From NCBI RefSeq assembly GCF_944381005.1, contig NZ_CALWJM010000009.1:1-64000 (forward strand): DNA of 64,000 bases. The letters run 5' to 3'. This DNA comes from an uncultured Butyricicoccus sp. (GTDB lineage Bacteria; Bacillota; Clostridia; Oscillospirales; Butyricicoccaceae). Positions within the stretch are counted from its first letter, which is position 1; each line of letters opens with the position of its first letter. Positions 1 to 6,712 of this stretch are shown here, piece by piece. The position numbers and the translations under genes were made by a program. The notes beneath the pieces were generated by a model. It saw nothing but the letters and a program-made list of their open reading frames with translations. It searched no databases and was not told the DNA's origin.

Positions 1-20
1 TGGTACTGTTTCTTACTATT

Positions 21-49
21 ATTATACGCTATTTCTCGTCAAAAATCAA
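21..49 (-). promoter_or_regulatory. Sigma-A type promoter reading off the left edge
   Basis: On the minus strand TTGATT (44-49) and TATAAT (21-26) are separated by exactly 17 bases. It lies just past the end of the M16 peptidase gene and points out of the window, so it probably drives the next minus-strand gene, which is not visible here. Confidence 0.6.
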
Positions 50-75
50 CCATTTGTTGTGACAGAGCCAATATT

Positions 76-1326
76 TTAAATCGCTATCAATTCCTGATAA
101 TATTCCTGGCTTCCTGTGTTTCCCACTGCGCAAATAGATGCCTTGTCAAAACGAAATACCTGTCGCGCCAACTGGCAAATCTGTTCAGCCGTTACCGCGT
201 CATATGCGGCAACCAGCTCATCCGCATCCACTACGCGTTGTTGGAACAATTCCGAACGCCCTAGATGGTGCATCCGTGCATTGGTGCTTTCCAAGCCCAT
301 CAGCAAATTACTTTTGAGCTGTTCCCTGCATCGGCTTAATTCTTCCCGTGTCGGCCCTTCTTCACAGAACTCACGCAGAACATCACAGATAAGGTGTGCT
401 GCTTTGCGCTCCTGCTCCTGTCCCAATCCGACATAAATCGAAAACATGCCGGTATCTATATAGCTGGATGGGAAAGAATACACCGAATAACACAAACCAT
501 TGCGTTCGCGCACCGTCTGAAACAGACGGGACGACATGCCACCACCGATAATGCCATTCATAAGCTGATAGACATAGCGCTTTTCATCGAGCAGCGGCAA
601 TCCCGGAAATCCAATACACAAATGATTTTGTTCAATCTCTTTGGGACGCACAACCACACAAGGCTGATAGGTTGCACGCTCTATTTCATTGCATCCACTG
701 CCGGGCATCTGTCCAAATAATTCGCAAATATACTGCAAATCGGTATCGGTGAACCGTCCCGACAGCGCAATGACTGTATCTTTAGGGTGATAGTTGTGTT
801 TTATGTAGTCATGCAACATCTTGGAATCCATTGTATTCAAAGTCTCTTCGGTTCCAAGGATAGGACGCCCCAAGGCTGTGCCTTGATAACAAGTTTCAAA
901 CAGTTTTTCGGTTGCAACATCGTCCGGTGCGTCCTCGTACATGTCAATTTCTTCCAGCACCACACCGCGTTCCAGTGCAATATCCTCATCCGCAAACCGA
1001 GAACACAGGAACATATCTGCCAGCAATTCTGCCGCTGAATGTAAGTGGTTGTCCAGCACTTTCATGTAATAGCAAGTGCAGTCTTTGGTTGTGAACGCAT
1101 TGGACTGCCCGCCCATTGCATCCATCATGGATGCGATATGGCGTGCAGTACGCTTTTCCGTACCTTTAAAAATCATATGTTCAATAAAGTGTGAAATACC
1201 ATTTTGTTCTTTTGGCTCAAAGCGGCTCCCATTGCCGACCCAGATGCCAAGTGCCGCAGAGCGTACATGTTCAATCCGCTCGGCTACTACGCGCACACCA
1301 TTGGGCAACACAATTTTTTCATACAT
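76..1326 (-). CDS. M16 family zinc metallopeptidase (YmxG/PqqL-like)
   Basis: A 416-residue insulinase/processing-peptidase-like protein. It carries the inverted zinc motif HFIEH at residues 46-50 and a downstream Glu ligand in VVLEEIDMYED (about residues 125-126), so the N-terminal catalytic half looks intact. A second M16 domain fills the C-terminal half. The length is normal for the bacterial single-chain family. GGTGGAG precedes the ATG. In Bacillus the homologue (ymxG) lies shortly downstream of rpsO-pnp. The same genes lie here on the same strand, but a sigma/anti-sigma cassette sits between pnp and this gene. Substrate unknown. A weak TATAAT on the minus strand at 1387-1392 could be its own -10, but its -35 is poor. 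Confidence 0.93.
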   Translation of the reverse strand: MYEKIVLPNGVRVVAERIEHVRSAALGIWVGNGSRFEPKEQNGISHFIEHMIFKGTEKRTARHIASMMDAMGGQSNAFTTKDCTCYYMKVLDNHLHSAAELLADMFLCSRFADEDIALERGVVLEEIDMYEDAPDDVATEKLFETCYQGTALGRPILGTEETLNTMDSKMLHDYIKHNYHPKDTVIALSGRFTDTDLQYICELFGQMPGSGCNEIERATYQPCVVVRPKEIEQNHLCIGFPGLPLLDEKRYVYQLMNGIIGGGMSSRLFQTVRERNGLCYSVYSFPSSYIDTGMFSIYVGLGQEQERKAAHLICDVLREFCEEGPTREELSRCREQLKSNLLMGLESTNARMHHLGRSELFQQRVVDADELVAAYDAVTAEQICQLARQVFRFDKASICAVGNTGSQEYYQELIAI

Positions 1327-1442
1327 AACTGAAACTCCACCGTTCTAAAAATACTCCATTTTAGAGTTATATTGCTCTTGTTTTTTATTATAGCATAGAT
1401 AGATGGGATACGAAACAGGAAGTTCCAGCGAATCTATACAGA

Positions 1443-1473
1443 AAATGGGCACAGAAATCATCTGTGCCCATTT
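1443..1473 (-). terminator. Intrinsic terminator after the anti-sigma gene
   Basis: A 13-bp perfect stem (AAATGGGCACAGA / TCTGTGCCCATTT) with a 5-base loop lies 13 bases after the anti-sigma stop codon. On the minus strand it is followed by a short T-rich tail. It closes the sigma/anti-sigma unit on its downstream side. Confidence 0.85.
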
Positions 1474-1486
1474 GAATGGATTCCCC

Positions 1487-2527
1487 TTATTGGATTGGCA
1501 ACGTCACATCTTGTATGGTAATCGACTCCATCTGGTCAAGTGGAATGACTTCATCCCGGAACGTGTCGCGCAAAACAATTTTGCGCGTGTATATGTTACA
1601 CGATGACCCCATCCACTTTCCTAAATCAAGTGTTGAGCCGTCTTTCAGATTCAAGACAATCGAAAGTGCTGTCAGTTTATCATAAGGCGTATTCCCCGGC
1701 CATTTTCCACTCTCCTGTTGCTCGAACGAATCTATTTCTTTTTGTGTCTGTTCATTGACTGTGGGATATTCTGCCGCGATGCGGAAGCCCAGCGGCGAAA
1801 TATTGACCGACTGTATCATTGCCGTTCCCGCTTGCGTCTCTACCGCAATCGGTTCACTGAGCAGTTCGGTTCCAACGTCATCATAACGCAAATCAAATCT
1901 TAGCTTCCAGTTTCCCTCTGCCAGCACGGTTGCCTGTTCCGACGCATCATCCCAAACCTTGATACTTGTAAAGTGTGCCGTTGCTGTTCCCTGCCGGATG
2001 CCTTTTTCATCATCAACCGAGCATTGCATAATATATTGCACCTGATTGTCTCCGGGTACATCATCCACAAACCAGCTGCTGCCACCCATACCACTTTGGC
2101 TAAAATCCAAAGTCTCTTGACATAGCATGTTATCTGCATCCAGCACGCGCCCATCTTCGGCAGTAATGGTATAAACGATGTTGATATTATACTTATCACC
2201 CATGACTGCATCGGCTGTGATGGTAAATCCTGCATCACTCGCTGAAGCATCGACCGGATAGCCAATCTTATCTATAATTTCGGTCTGTGCTGTGCCAAAC
2301 GCTGCCTTAAATGCGTCGCTTGCCCAACCGACATATGCCGCGCCCGCCCCCATCGAAAGTACCGCTGCGGCCGCTAGGACTGCGGCAACCGTGCGCTTGA
2401 TGGAACGGCGCGGTTTGTAGGCGGGCATCGGCTGTGCCGCTTGCTGCATCAAGCGGTCAATCATCTGTTCTTTCTGCTCAGACGAAAAATGCAGTTCATT
2501 CAGCATATCTTTATACTCCTTGTTCAC
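1487..2527 (-). CDS. Membrane anti-sigma factor, DUF4179-like
   Basis: The protein has 346 residues. About 44 N-terminal residues, charged and probably cytoplasmic, are followed by one membrane helix (about 45-67) and a roughly 280-residue outer domain of the DUF4179 type that commonly partners ECF sigma factors. The start is GTG with GGAGGG eight bases upstream, overlapping the sigma gene by 17 bases. An in-frame ATG at 2506 also has its own AAGGAG nine bases upstream, so two initiation sites are possible. Inference: the N-terminal segment binds the sigma factor encoded just upstream and releases it on an envelope signal. The signal is unknown. The operon ends at a strong terminator. Confidence 0.75.
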   Translation of the reverse strand: MNKEYKDMLNELHFSSEQKEQMIDRLMQQAAQPMPAYKPRRSIKRTVAAVLAAAAVLSMGAGAAYVGWASDAFKAAFGTAQTEIIDKIGYPVDASASDAGFTITADAVMGDKYNINIVYTITAEDGRVLDADNMLCQETLDFSQSGMGGSSWFVDDVPGDNQVQYIMQCSVDDEKGIRQGTATAHFTSIKVWDDASEQATVLAEGNWKLRFDLRYDDVGTELLSEPIAVETQAGTAMIQSVNISPLGFRIAAEYPTVNEQTQKEIDSFEQQESGKWPGNTPYDKLTALSIVLNLKDGSTLDLGKWMGSSCNIYTRKIVLRDTFRDEVIPLDQMESITIQDVTLPIQ

Positions 2528-3005
2528 AGTAATTCCCTCCTAACATATGTCTCAGCCGATTGCGACCACGTTCCATGCGCGTGTTAATCGTCGCCGGACG
2601 TTCTCCCAACAAGTCCGCAATCTCTCGGATTTTATACCCTTCATAGTAGTGCAGATAGAGCGGAATCCGGTATTTATCGGGCAATTCCTGCACCGCTGAT
2701 AAAATACTGCCCTGTACTTGTGGCGGTGCGGCGACTTGCGCACAAGATTCTATGTCGCAAGTGCGGGTGCGCCAACTGCTTTTCAATACGTCTTTACAGG
2801 CGTTGACCGCTGTGCGCAAAATCCATGCTTTTTCATGTTCTGGGCTGTCAAACGTCTGCCCACAGGTCAAATACTTTAAAAACACGGTTTGACAGATATC
2901 CTCTGCATCGTGCGTCGATTTCAAATAGGTGTAACTGAGCCGCAGTATCATATCCGAATAGGTATTCACCAGATATTCCGCCTGTGCACGGTCAAATGGC
3001 TTCAT
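2511..3005 (-). CDS. ECF-type RNA polymerase sigma factor (copy 1)
   Basis: A 164-residue sigma-70 family protein with region 2 (AEDICQTVFLKYL, about residues 34-46) and region 4 (LPDKYRIPLYLHYYEGYKI and the following helix-turn-helix). I chose the ATG at 3005 because AAGGAG lies ten bases upstream; a longer GTG frame from 3035 lacks a ribosome binding site. It overlaps the anti-sigma gene, as is typical for a co-translated pair. It resembles the sigma factor at 36735-37217 closely: both have TVFLKYL, EHEKAW, NACKD, LP-KYR and LHYYEGY in the same order. A candidate ECF promoter with the same layout as that of the second unit lies about 60 bases upstream. Confidence 0.93.
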   Translation of the reverse strand: MKPFDRAQAEYLVNTYSDMILRLSYTYLKSTHDAEDICQTVFLKYLTCGQTFDSPEHEKAWILRTAVNACKDVLKSSWRTRTCDIESCAQVAAPPQVQGSILSAVQELPDKYRIPLYLHYYEGYKIREIADLLGERPATINTRMERGRNRLRHMLGGNYCEQGV

Positions 3006-3061
3006 ATCACTTGTACTCCTTCCCCGCGTGCCCACTTGCCTAGGATTGGGTGCTTATCGCG

Positions 3062-3100
3062 TTTCACCTACTATACGAACCAGAACGCTAAATTCTCTCA
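3062..3100 (-). promoter_or_regulatory. Candidate ECF promoter of the sigma/anti-sigma unit
   Basis: On the minus strand TGAGAG (3095-3100), 17 bases, CGTATA (3072-3077), then GTGAAA (3062-3067), which would fall near the transcription start. The same elements with the same spacing occur before the second ECF sigma unit at 36243-36281. CGTAT is a typical ECF -10 core. Autoregulation by the encoded sigma factor is inferred. Confidence 0.5.
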
Positions 3101-3127
3101 CGCCGTTCAAAAAATTTTTCACACAAA

Positions 3128-3153
3128 AAAGGTCACGCATATGCGTGACCTTT
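3128..3153 (-). terminator. Terminator of pnp
   Basis: AAAGGTCACGC, loop ATAT, GCGTGACCTTT, followed on the minus strand by a run of six T. It lies 25 bases after the pnp stop codon and separates pnp from the sigma cassette. Confidence 0.85.
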
Positions 3154-3178
3154 CATATAGGCTCTATATTGGTTTCAA

Positions 3179-5299
3179 TTAGAGTTTTTCTTCTTCCTTG
3201 ACATCCTTCATGGACAGGTTAATACGGCCCTTGTCGTCAATCTCCATGACCTTAACATAAACCATGTCGCCCACCTGAACGGCGTCTTCTACCTTTTCAA
3301 TACGGTGGTCAGCCATTTTAGAGATGTGAACCATACCATCCTTATTGGCGGTCAGGTTAACGAATGCACCGAAGTTCATCAGACGAACAACCTTACCATA
3401 ATAGATTTCGCCCACTTCCGGCTCCTTGACAATGGCTTCAATCATAGACTTCGCCATCTCACAGTCAGATGCCTTGACTGCAGCAATGGTAATCACGCCG
3501 TCATCATTGATATCAATTTGCGCACCCGAATCGGCAACAATCTTTTGAATGACGCTGCCGCCCTTGCCGATAACTTCACGAATCTTATCTGGATGAATCT
3601 GCATGGTAATCATCTTGGGTGCCCAAGCCGATACATCATCACGGGGCTTGTCGATTGCCTTGAGCATGATTTCATCCAAAATGCCCAGACGTGCAACACG
3701 GCACTTGCGGAACGCTTCCTTGATGACTGCCGGAGACAGACCATCCACCTTGATATCGACCTGAATGGCTGTGATACCCTTCTTGGTACCAGCAACCTTA
3801 AAGTCCATATCGCCGTAGAAGTCCTCCAAGCCCTGAATATCGGTGAAGGTGGTTTCCTGTCCGTCATCGGTAATCAGACCACAGGAAATACCGGCAACCG
3901 GTGCCTTAATCGGTACGCCTGCATCCATCAGTGCGAGGGTAGAACCACAAACCGAACCCTGCGAAGTCGAACCGTTTGAGGATACGACCTCAGAAACCAG
4001 ACGCAGTGCATAGGGGAATTCTTCTTCAGACGGGATAACCGGCAGCAGCGCACGCTCTGCCAGCGCACCATGACCGATTTCACGACGGCCGGGGCCGCGG
4101 GAAGGACGGGTTTCACCGACCGAGAAGGATGGGAAGTTATAGTGATGGATATAGCGCTTGGTCTTTTCATCAAAAATGGTATCAAGCTCCTGTGCATCGC
4201 CCAGTGTACCCAGTGTGCAGGTGGTCAAAACCTGTGTCTGTCCACGGGTGAACAGGCCGGAACCGTGTACACGCGGCAGAACGCCAACTTCGGCAGCCAG
4301 CGGGCGCACTTCTTCCATACCACGGCCATCGACGCGCTTGCCCTGTACCAGCCAGTTACGCACGATTTTCTTTTGGAGCTTGTCAAAGCACTCGGAAATC
4401 TCGCCGCCGTGCTCGCTTACGAACTCCTCGCCCAGTTCTGCTTCAAATGCGTCGCGCACTTCCTTAATGCGCGCATCGCGAACGGTCTTGTCATCGGTAT
4501 CCAAGCAGTATTCCAGCTTGCCGCGGCACTCTGCTTCCAGCTTGTCAAAAATCTCATGGTTGATGTCATGGTGCTCATAGGCAAACTTGGGCTTGCCAAT
4601 CTGCGCCTTGATGTCAGCAATGAATGCGACAACCTTCTTAATCTCCTCGTGTGCGGTCATGAGGGCGTTAAACATGTCGTCCTCAGGCACTTCGTTTGCA
4701 CCCGCTTCAATCATAACGATTTTGTCTGCGGTTGCGCATACGGTGACATCCATTTCCGAGCGCTTGCGCTGTTCTGCGGTCGGGTTGATAACAACCTGTC
4801 CATCTACAATGCCGACATTGGCACCGCCAATGACATAATCAAACGGGATATCGGAAATGGAAACCGCGATGGATGCACCCAGCAGTGCGGTTACTTCGGG
4901 CGAGTTGTCCGAGTCGTTTTCCAGCACGGTGCACACGATAGAAACATCGTTGCGCAAATCCTTGGGGAACAGTGGACGCATCGGGCGGTCAATCTGGCGG
5001 GAAGCCAAAATTGCCTTCTCGGACGGGCGACCCTCACGGCGCATAAACGAACCGGGGATGCGGCCAACTGCATACAGGCGTTCTTCAAAATCAACCGAGA
5101 GCGGGAAAAAGTCGATGCCGTCGCGGGGTTTTGCCGAAGCGGTTGCGGTAACCAATACAACGGTATCGCCATAGCGCACCAAGCAAGAGCCGTTTGCAAG
5201 CTGAGCGAGCTTGCCGGTTTCTACGCGCAGCGGGCGGCCTGCATAGGTCGTCTCAAACACGCGATGGTCTTTAAACTCAAAATGATTGATGTTGCTCAT
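3179..5299 (-). CDS. pnp: Polyribonucleotide nucleotidyltransferase (PNPase)
   Basis: A 706-residue 3'-to-5' phosphorolytic exoribonuclease of mRNA decay. Two RNase PH domains are visible (about 10-145 and 325-520; the second carries GETRPSRGPGRREIGHG and the acidic FYGDMDF catalytic segment). A KH domain with the GxxG loop VIGKGGS (about 555-615) and a C-terminal S1 domain (about 620-695) follow. The length is normal. GGAGG lies 11 bases before the ATG. It is downstream of rpsO, as in most Firmicutes. The leader between the two genes folds into a nested two-stem structure that may serve autoregulation. Confidence 0.98.
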   Translation of the reverse strand: MSNINHFEFKDHRVFETTYAGRPLRVETGKLAQLANGSCLVRYGDTVVLVTATASAKPRDGIDFFPLSVDFEERLYAVGRIPGSFMRREGRPSEKAILASRQIDRPMRPLFPKDLRNDVSIVCTVLENDSDNSPEVTALLGASIAVSISDIPFDYVIGGANVGIVDGQVVINPTAEQRKRSEMDVTVCATADKIVMIEAGANEVPEDDMFNALMTAHEEIKKVVAFIADIKAQIGKPKFAYEHHDINHEIFDKLEAECRGKLEYCLDTDDKTVRDARIKEVRDAFEAELGEEFVSEHGGEISECFDKLQKKIVRNWLVQGKRVDGRGMEEVRPLAAEVGVLPRVHGSGLFTRGQTQVLTTCTLGTLGDAQELDTIFDEKTKRYIHHYNFPSFSVGETRPSRGPGRREIGHGALAERALLPVIPSEEEFPYALRLVSEVVSSNGSTSQGSVCGSTLALMDAGVPIKAPVAGISCGLITDDGQETTFTDIQGLEDFYGDMDFKVAGTKKGITAIQVDIKVDGLSPAVIKEAFRKCRVARLGILDEIMLKAIDKPRDDVSAWAPKMITMQIHPDKIREVIGKGGSVIQKIVADSGAQIDINDDGVITIAAVKASDCEMAKSMIEAIVKEPEVGEIYYGKVVRLMNFGAFVNLTANKDGMVHISKMADHRIEKVEDAVQVGDMVYVKVMEIDDKGRINLSMKDVKEEEKL

Positions 5300-5333
5300 G
5301 TTTCAAATAGCCTCCTTATCATGTTTGGGACAG

Positions 5334-5413
5334 GCGGCTTTGCAGCATTTAGCATTTGAAGCGCAGTCCAATCCAAGAGAGCGATTGGGCTGCCCTCCAA
5401 CTGCTAAAGCCGC
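5334..5413 (-). promoter_or_regulatory. Structured leader upstream of pnp
   Basis: The outer stem pairs 5334-5345 with 5401-5413 (12 bp, one bulged base). The inner stem pairs 5364-5373 with 5383-5392 (10 bp including one G-U pair) around a 9-base loop. A competing hairpin, GCGGC-ACA-GCCGC at 5412-5424, uses part of the outer stem, so two folds exclude one another. The structure ends about 20 bases before the pnp ribosome binding site. In E. coli a leader stem-loop mediates PNPase autocontrol; whether this one does is inference. Confidence 0.5.
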
Positions 5414-5458
5414 GGCACAGCCGCCCGATTATTCATAGAGTGGAACAAGTAGCAAGTA

Positions 5459-5480
5459 AGGGGGGCACGGATGCCCCCCT
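5459..5480 (-). terminator. GC-rich hairpin after rpsO
   Basis: A 9-bp stem (A-GGGGGGCA / TGCCCCCC-T) with loop CGGA lies 10 bases after the rpsO stop. The minus-strand tail has few T residues, so it may be a leaky terminator or an RNA-stabilising hairpin that lets some transcription continue into pnp. Confidence 0.6.
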
Positions 5481-5489
5481 CGATGATAC

Positions 5490-5756
5490 TTACTTACGGA
5501 TGCCCAGCTTTGCAATCAGAGCACGGTAACGGTTTACGTCCTTCTTCTGCAAATAGTTGAGCATGCTGCGGCGCTGGCCAACCATCTTGAGCAGGCCACG
5601 GCGAGAGTGATTGTCCTTGGGATGCTGCTTCAGGTGCTCGGTCAGTTCGCCGATGCGAGCAGTCAGGATAGCAACCTGTACTTCCGGGGAACCGGTGTCG
5701 GTTGCATGGGTGCGGTTTGCTTCAATTACAGCGGTTTTGTCTTCCTTACGAATCAT
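5490..5756 (-). CDS. rpsO: 30S ribosomal protein S15
   Basis: An 88-residue S15 of standard length that binds the central domain of 16S rRNA. It has the conserved [15 protein letters not shown] segment and the H-D-HSRRGLL stretch. GAGGTG lies eight bases before the ATG. It heads the rpsO-pnp block. The leader between promoter and start is about 110 bases, long enough to hold an S15 autoregulatory element, but I cannot identify a specific one. Confidence 0.98.
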   Translation of the reverse strand: MIRKEDKTAVIEANRTHATDTGSPEVQVAILTARIGELTEHLKQHPKDNHSRRGLLKMVGQRRSMLNYLQKKDVNRYRALIAKLGIRK

Positions 5757-5877
5757 GGTACTTTCACCTCATAAAAAATTTTAAAGTCCCCGCACGCTGG
5801 GTATTGGACGGTGAAAAACGATGCGCTCAAACACATCCTGTGCCCAAAAATACTAAGCGTGGGGCAAATTACAATTT

Positions 5878-5906
5878 ATATTACCACGAAGCAGGCCATT
5901 TGTAAA
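5878..5906 (-). promoter_or_regulatory. rpsO promoter
   Basis: On the minus strand TTTACA (5901-5906), 17 bases, TAATAT (5878-5883), about 120 bases before the rpsO ATG. Confidence 0.5.
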
Positions 5907-5985
5907 GAGTTTTGTGTAAACTCTATTCGTGACGAACTTACAGAAGCCGACAAAAAATTAACAAAATTTTTATGAATTTTTCACA

Positions 5986-6014
5986 TTGCATACACATTGT
6001 TTTTCTTTTATAAT
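5986..6014 (+). promoter_or_regulatory. Strong plus-strand promoter with no gene behind it
   Basis: TTGCAT (5986-5991), 17 bases, perfect TATAAT (6009-6014). No convincing open frame follows on this strand. A folded RNA with a terminator hairpin starts just downstream. Confidence 0.7.
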
Positions 6015-6020
6015 AATTCT

Positions 6021-6130
6021 CGTCAGCTAATCAAGAACACGTTCGATGTGACAAACCTTGATTTCTGATTTTTGTCAAGATACGCGGTGGGGCTGTGCAA
6101 GAGTGCGGCCTGAAACCGCGTTTTCTTTTT
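6021..6130 (+). ncRNA. Candidate small non-coding RNA
   Basis: Starting about seven bases after a good promoter, the sequence folds into two elements. Arm 1 pairs TCAG/CTGA (6023-6026 with 6065-6068), AATCAAG/CTTGATT (6029-6035 with 6057-6063) and CACG/TGTG around loop TTCGA. Arm 2 pairs ACGCGGT (6082-6088) with ACCGCGT (6115-6121), has an inner GGCTG/CGGCC helix, and runs directly into TTTTCTTTTT: an intrinsic terminator. The next downstream gene is on the other strand, so a riboswitch is unlikely. I do not recognise it as 6S, SRP, tmRNA, RNase P or a T-box. Confidence 0.55.
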
Positions 6131-6145
6131 ATCTTTCAAAAAAAG

Positions 6146-6183
6146 AAACGCCGAACGATATTTTTTGTCGTTCGGCGTTTTTT
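6146..6183. terminator. Bidirectional terminator
   Basis: A 13-bp stem (AAACGCCGAACGA / TCGTTCGGCGTTT) with a 9-base loop, flanked by T on the plus strand and by A (T on the minus strand). It serves the minus-strand membrane protein gene and backs up the small RNA unit. Confidence 0.85.
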
Positions 6184-6202
6184 ATGCGTTTCATATCAAA
6201 TT

Positions 6203-6631
6203 TTATTCTCTGGGCTGCACCATGCAGGCACCCACACCAGCGGCCAGCGTCAAGAATGCTGCAAAACAGCCGATTGCGGCATAAATAGCGAAACTGCCCA
6301 TGCCAATCGCATCTTCAAAATAAAATAATCCCGTAAACGGTGTCATGAACACCGGCCCCAGCAGATTGACCACAGTATGATTCATCTTGAAAAAGGTTGC
6401 CACGTCCAGCACACCCAGCACCAGCGCATACAGCATCAGCAAAACTTCCAGCAACCGGCTATGAATGGGTAACCCAATCGGGATAATCAGCAACAAAAAC
6501 AGCATATACACGCCGGTGATAATCAAATTGGTCTGTGTGGCTTCTCCATTTATGCCAAACCAAATATTGACCCCGACCGTGATGCCGACCCACAGCACCA
6601 ACATGACAATCAATCCAATAAATCTTCTCAT
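6203..6631 (-). CDS. Small multipass membrane protein of unknown function
   Basis: A 142-residue hydrophobic protein with about four membrane helices (roughly 4-23, 35-54, 60-80 and 110-136) and short loops. No signal peptide or catalytic motif was recognised. AGGAGG lies five bases before the ATG. It is a monocistronic unit, or co-transcribed weakly from the upstream phosphohexomutase gene, with a terminator on each side. I do not recognise the family. Confidence 0.75.
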   Translation of the reverse strand: MRRFIGLIVMLVLWVGITVGVNIWFGINGEATQTNLIITGVYMLFLLLIIPIGLPIHSRLLEVLLMLYALVLGVLDVATFFKMNHTVVNLLGPVFMTPFTGLFYFEDAIGMGSFAIYAAIGCFAAFLTLAAGVGACMVQPRE

Positions 6632-6658
6632 ATCCGCCTCCTTGTCTTTGTGTACCGC

Positions 6659-6694
6659 AAAAAAGGCGCGGCAATGAAACGCTGCGCCTTTTTT
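6659..6694. terminator. Bidirectional terminator after the phosphohexomutase gene
   Basis: A6-GGCGC-G-GC and GC-T-GCGCC-T6 pair around an 8-base loop, with A and T runs on the two sides. It separates the phosphohexomutase gene from the small membrane protein gene. Confidence 0.8.
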
Positions 6695-6712
6695 GTGATT
6701 TGCGGACGTTTT

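Noticed and set aside
1387..1415. Promoter of the M16 peptidase gene
   Set aside because: TATAAT is good, but the sequence 17 bases upstream does not resemble a -35; kept only as a remark.
3095..3110. GAAC/GTAAC elements as the true ECF -35 in both sigma promoters
   Set aside because: GAAC (copy 1) and GTAAC (copy 2) lie 25-27 bases from CGTAT, too far and not equally spaced. The TGA-N2-G boxes are both exactly 17 bases away.
4070..5359. Long open frame on the plus strand opposite pnp
   Set aside because: It mirrors the codon structure of pnp, has no ribosome binding site and no recognisable domain.
6082..6121. Possible T-box leader
   Set aside because: The ACCGCG arm recalls a T-box terminator, but the conserved GGGTGG element and a downstream gene on this strand are missing.
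6021..6190. 6S RNA
   Set aside because: The 5' and 3' ends do not pair into the long closing helix with a central bubble that 6S needs.
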